Origin: Elizabethkingia occulta
GTDB lineage: Bacteria > Bacteroidota > Bacteroidia > Flavobacteriales > Weeksellaceae
Assembly: GCF_002023715.1 (NCBI RefSeq)
Contig: NZ_MAHX01000016.1
Span: 496,001-560,000, forward strand
Length of the DNA stretch: 64,000 nt
Direction: 5' to 3'
Position numbers and translations under genes: made by a program. Of this stretch, positions 61,248 to 64,000 are shown piece after piece (within the stretch, counting starts at the first letter, position 1; each line of letters begins with the position of its first letter). The notes beneath the pieces are model-generated. The model was not told the origin of the DNA and searched no databases. It saw nothing but the letters and a program-made list of their open reading frames with translations.

Positions 61248-61991
61248 TTGTATACCTGTATAGTAGTTGTAATCCTGAATAACGATAGCGATAAACTGCT
61301 GATCTGTAATTTCCTGAGTGTTGTATGTAATGCCGGTAGTTTGGCGTATTTTTTCAGCTAATTTTTTGATGATGCCCTGGTCGAAGGTATTCTTGGCTTT
61401 AACATAATTTTCCTTAATAATCCTCATATCATTATCGGATAGAGCAATTACCTGTGGAAATCTTGCGACATAATCCTGCGAAAGATTTACAAGAATTGTG
61501 TGGTTGATATTGTATTTACTCTTTAAAGTAATAACGGCTGTACCAGCAGCCAGATCTCCCAAACGTTTGTTATGTTTGTTGGTGACCATAGTTATGACGC
61601 CTACAAGCCCAGAGCTGAACATGATATCAATGAGTCTGAAAAACCAGCGCATAAAATAATCGCCAAAACTAGCCTGGTAACCATCAGTTTTTACAACCTT
61701 TATTTTCATTATTCTTTTTCCAGGTGTTTGCCCTTCCATAAAACTTTCAAACAAAAGCGTATAAAGATTTACCGGAAGAGATATGATAGCAAAAATAGCC
61801 ATCAGTGACCATTGATCGGTTATTTTTAAAAGTTTAAGCCCGAATATATATGCTATAACAAGGTAGATAACAACGAAATAGGCAACCTTAATTACCATAT
61901 CGATTATGAATGCAAGAATTCTCTCACCAATACTGGCGGGATCGAAACTGATATTTACATTTTGTGATGTATTTATATCTATTGAATTCAT
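61245..61991 (-). CDS. RDD-family membrane protein
   Basis: A 248-residue protein with an RDD domain: three hydrophobic helices, with SIGERILAFIIDMVIKVAYF, MEGQTPGKRIMKIKVVKTDG and GDYFMRWFFRLIDIMFSSG as the family pattern. Some RDD proteins are cation antiporters, many are unassigned. It lies next to a SpoIIM-like gene in divergent orientation, an arrangement seen in Bacteroidetes clusters with MoxR/DUF58/DUF4129 genes, which appear to continue past the window edge. Confidence 0.9.
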   Translation of the reverse strand: MNSIDINTSQNVNISFDPASIGERILAFIIDMVIKVAYFVVIYLVIAYIFGLKLLKITDQWSLMAIFAIISLPVNLYTLLFESFMEGQTPGKRIMKIKVVKTDGYQASFGDYFMRWFFRLIDIMFSSGLVGVITMVTNKHNKRLGDLAAGTAVITLKSKYNINHTILVNLSQDYVARFPQVIALSDNDMRIIKENYVKAKNTFDQGIIKKLAEKIRQTTGITYNTQEITDQQFIAIVIQDYNYYTGIQ

Positions 61992-62001
61992 AATTTTTTG
62001 T

Positions 62002-62017
62002 TACATTAGCAAATATA
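62002..62017. promoter_or_regulatory. Tight divergent promoter pair (RDD and SpoIIM-like genes)
   Basis: TATATTTG on the minus strand at 62010-62017 faces the RDD gene and covers the first base of the SpoIIM-like start codon. TACATTAG on the plus strand at 62002-62009 is a weaker -7 for the SpoIIM-like gene. Confidence 0.5.
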
Positions 62018-62991
62018 TGAGAGAAATCGCTTTCATCAAACAAAATAAAGAAAAATGGCTGGATATAGAGCAGGTGGTATTAGGAAAAATTAAAAAAAAT
62101 CCTGATGACCTGTCTTCGTTATATATTAACCTGATTAATGACCTGTCTTTTTCTCAGACTTATTACCCCAAAAGTAAGACAACAGTATACCTTAACTATC
62201 TCTCATCACAAATTTTCCAGAAGATTTATAAAACAAAAAGAATAGAGCAAAACAGGCTGAAATCATTTTTCATGAAAGAGGTTCCTCTGATCATGTATGA
62301 ATACAGGAAATATTTATTACTTGCCTTTCTGGTTTTCTCTATGTTTACTACTATAGGCATTATTTCTACCCATTATGATGTGGATTTTGTCAAATTGATA
62401 TTAGGAGAAGATTATGTCAATCAGACCTTGGAGAATATTAAAAAAGGCAATGCTGTTGCTATTTACGGAAGCGGATCTAACTGGGGAAGTGCCATTGGAA
62501 TTATTCAGAATAACCTTGGGGTAGGTGCCAAGCTTTATGCTTATGGTATTTTCGGCGGGGTTGGAACATTGTTCGTGCTAATGCAAAATAGTATTATGCT
62601 GGGGACTTTTCAGTATTTTTTTCAGCAACAAGGTGTATTAGGAGACAGTATGCGTGGAATATGGATACATGGCGCTTTCGAAATATCAGCGATGGTGATA
62701 GAGGCTTCTGCAGGTTTTATACTTGGTGCTTCTTTGCTTTTCCCAAAAACTTATTCGAGGTTGAATTCATTTAAAATAGGATTTAGGAATTCATTTAAAA
62801 TATTTGTAAGTACTATTCCGTTTACCATATTTGCCGGACTTTTAGAAGGTTTTGTAACAAGATACGCGCTACAAATGCCACTAATTATTGATCTGGTAAT
62901 TATCTTCGGGACACTAGGATTTATAATCTTCTACTATGCTATTTTCCCCTACAGGGTTCATAAAAAACTAAAACATGATGCAATTTTATAA
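62017..62991 (+). CDS. SpoIIM-like (stage II sporulation protein M family) membrane protein
   Basis: A 324-residue protein. The N-terminal half is cytosolic and helical (MREIAFIKQNKEKWLDIEQVVLG, then DDLSSLYINLINDLSFSQTYYPKS), the C-terminal half has six or so membrane helices. The SpoIIM signature shows in GMLGIIENNLGV-like residues (IGIIQNNLGVGAKLYAYGIFGG) and HGAFEISAMVIEASAGFILG, near 210-260. In non-sporulating Bacteroidetes this family is found with RDD and DUF4129 genes; function unknown. The ATG at 62017 is preferred over the much longer frame from 61906, which overlaps the RDD gene. Confidence 0.88.
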   Translation: MREIAFIKQNKEKWLDIEQVVLGKIKKNPDDLSSLYINLINDLSFSQTYYPKSKTTVYLNYLSSQIFQKIYKTKRIEQNRLKSFFMKEVPLIMYEYRKYLLLAFLVFSMFTTIGIISTHYDVDFVKLILGEDYVNQTLENIKKGNAVAIYGSGSNWGSAIGIIQNNLGVGAKLYAYGIFGGVGTLFVLMQNSIMLGTFQYFFQQQGVLGDSMRGIWIHGAFEISAMVIEASAGFILGASLLFPKTYSRLNSFKIGFRNSFKIFVSTIPFTIFAGLLEGFVTRYALQMPLIIDLVIIFGTLGFIIFYYAIFPYRVHKKLKHDAIL

Positions 62992-63919
62992 AAAAAGAGA
63001 TTTTGGAGCGCTGGTATCAGATACGCTTAACTTTTTTAAACTATATGGGAAAAACTATTTCAAAAACTATCTTACACTCAACGGTGGAATTATTATTCTA
63101 TTGGTTGTTGTAATTGTAATAGGTTTTGGTGATTTTTTCAAACAAGCTTTCGGATCCAATATAAATGGTGAAGCTTACTTGTTTCAGGATTATTTTCAGC
63201 AAAATCAAGGTCTATTGATAGGGGCTTCGGTTCTTTCAATTGTATTAATTATTCTGTTGTCTATAATCTCATATTCATTTCCGGTGCTCTATATGAAGCG
63301 ACTTGCTGAGACAGGTAATTCTAGAGTGACTATGAATGAAATGATAGAGGATATGAAAAAAAATCTGAAGAAATTTTTTGTCTTCTTCATTGGTTCTATT
63401 TTTATCCTGACACCATTATTTATTTTTGCATTTGTTATTTCGTCTTTTCTAATGATTATTCTTATCGGTTTCTTGCTGATTATGGCTTGTATTCCGGTAA
63501 TGGTTAATATTATAAACTTTACCCTGTTCAATATGTACAATACCAATGATGGTTTTTTTGCATCCATCGGTATAGCATTTCGTATGCAGTTTTCCAAAAG
63601 CTTCTGGAAATATATAGGCTCCACCTTTATCATTTACTTACTGATTAATGTTGTAACAAGTATTTTTGCTTTTATTCCTATGATGTTTTTATATGGATAT
63701 ATTATTACCACTGTAAGAACTACTCCGGATGCACTTGGATCAGATTCCTCATTTTTCATGACACTTATGGCTATTGTGTATGCTGTATCGATTGCATGTA
63801 CTATAGTACTCAATAATCTGATCTATGTAAATGCTGGTTTCATGTATTATGACAGCAGAACAGATTTACACCGCAATGTTACTTTTTCCGAAATCGATAC
63901 TATTGGGTCTGGTGAATAG
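62975..63919 (+). CDS. Polytopic membrane protein of the RDD/SpoIIM cluster
   Basis: A 313-314-residue membrane protein with about six hydrophobic segments (near 42-62, 85-105, 140-190, 215-240 and 265-290). It starts with a double ATG (62975/62978) inside the SpoIIM-like gene and is translationally coupled. I recognise no catalytic motif; proteins of this shape follow SpoIIM-like genes in related clusters. A function in an envelope complex is inferred from the neighbours only. Confidence 0.8.
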   Translation: MMQFYKKRDFGALVSDTLNFFKLYGKNYFKNYLTLNGGIIILLVVVIVIGFGDFFKQAFGSNINGEAYLFQDYFQQNQGLLIGASVLSIVLIILLSIISYSFPVLYMKRLAETGNSRVTMNEMIEDMKKNLKKFFVFFIGSIFILTPLFIFAFVISSFLMIILIGFLLIMACIPVMVNIINFTLFNMYNTNDGFFASIGIAFRMQFSKSFWKYIGSTFIIYLLINVVTSIFAFIPMMFLYGYIITTVRTTPDALGSDSSFFMTLMAIVYAVSIACTIVLNNLIYVNAGFMYYDSRTDLHRNVTFSEIDTIGSGE

Positions 63920-64000
63920 TAAAATTGTATATATTATTTTTCTTTTTACACTTTCTGTACATGCGCAGAAGGTGGATACTATTGTTACTGCTGAATTGCC
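63912..64000 (+). CDS. Start of an exported protein (cut by the window)
   Basis: The last 89 bases open a new reading frame that overlaps the previous stop by eight bases. With a GTG start it reads MNSKIVYIIFLFTLSVHAQK, a clear signal peptide ending HAQ, and then VDTIVTAEL. It probably is the DUF4129-type protein that commonly follows in such clusters, but nothing in the visible part proves that. Confidence 0.6.
   Translation, partial: MNSKIVYIIFLFTLSVHAQKVDTIVTAEL

Noticed and set aside
61906-62016. Longer SpoIIM-like frame starting inside the RDD gene
   Set aside because: The extra 37 residues are the antisense of the conserved RDD N-terminus, and the ATG at 62017 has promoter-like sequence right before it.

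Overview
The window comes from an A+T-rich flavobacterium of the Weeksellaceae, most probably Elizabethkingia or a close Chryseobacterium relative. The clues are exact TAnnTTTG promoter elements before many genes, A-rich start contexts without Shine-Dalgarno sequences, many secreted proteins with short 'AQ'-ending signal peptides, DUF3078/DUF3472/OmpA-thrombospondin proteins, and a zinc-ligand-poor ribosomal protein L36. The genus is inferred from protein character only.

Layout. 1-5.6 kb: a truncated sterol-desaturase-like enzyme, a secreted unknown, a large GH123-like secreted glycosidase and a permuted NlpC/P60-like lipoprotein. 5.6-12.4 kb, minus strand: an unrecognised two-gene secreted module (835-aa exported protein plus a lipoprotein that may be a glycosidase-like barrel) and a GH2 beta-galactosidase. 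12.4-17.7 kb, minus strand: an extracytoplasmic flavin electron-transfer module (ankyrin protein, DUF2271 protein with an ApbE-type flavinylation motif, PepSY-flavodoxin-reductase fusion, ApbE). 18-20.4 kb: DUF3078 and DUF3472 secreted proteins. 20.5-34.65 kb: the S10-spc-alpha ribosomal superoperon from rplC to rplQ, including secY, infA, rpmJ and rpoA, but without rpsJ. 34.66-34.83 kb, minus strand: a 56-codon gene for a double-glycine-leader, Cys-rich peptide. 35-39.7 kb: GH35 beta-galactosidase, enolase and citrate synthase.

40-50 kb holds the most interesting block. Two guanidino-group-modifying enzymes (an arginine-deiminase-like protein and a CtlX-like hydrolase) flank metY, which sits behind a textbook SAM-I riboswitch with terminator. 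A tightly packed operon follows: SpeD (S-adenosylmethionine decarboxylase), zinc-ribbon DUF4178 protein, tiny Cys-containing membrane protein, DUF350 protein, membrane-fused aminopropyltransferase, Tat-exported FAD oxidoreductase and a His-rich polytopic membrane protein. I read it as a membrane-associated aminopropyl/polyamine chemistry system of unknown product.

50-64 kb is mostly housekeeping: a TonB-receptor-like barrel, DUF3817 protein, nadD, recJ, an M48 protease, an ABC-F protein with an apparently degenerate second Walker A, smpB, an OmpA-family protein, a YebC-family regulator, a small GNAT protein, and the start of an RDD / SpoIIM-like / membrane-protein cluster that runs off the right edge. 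No tRNA, rRNA, insertion sequence, prophage or CRISPR array was seen.
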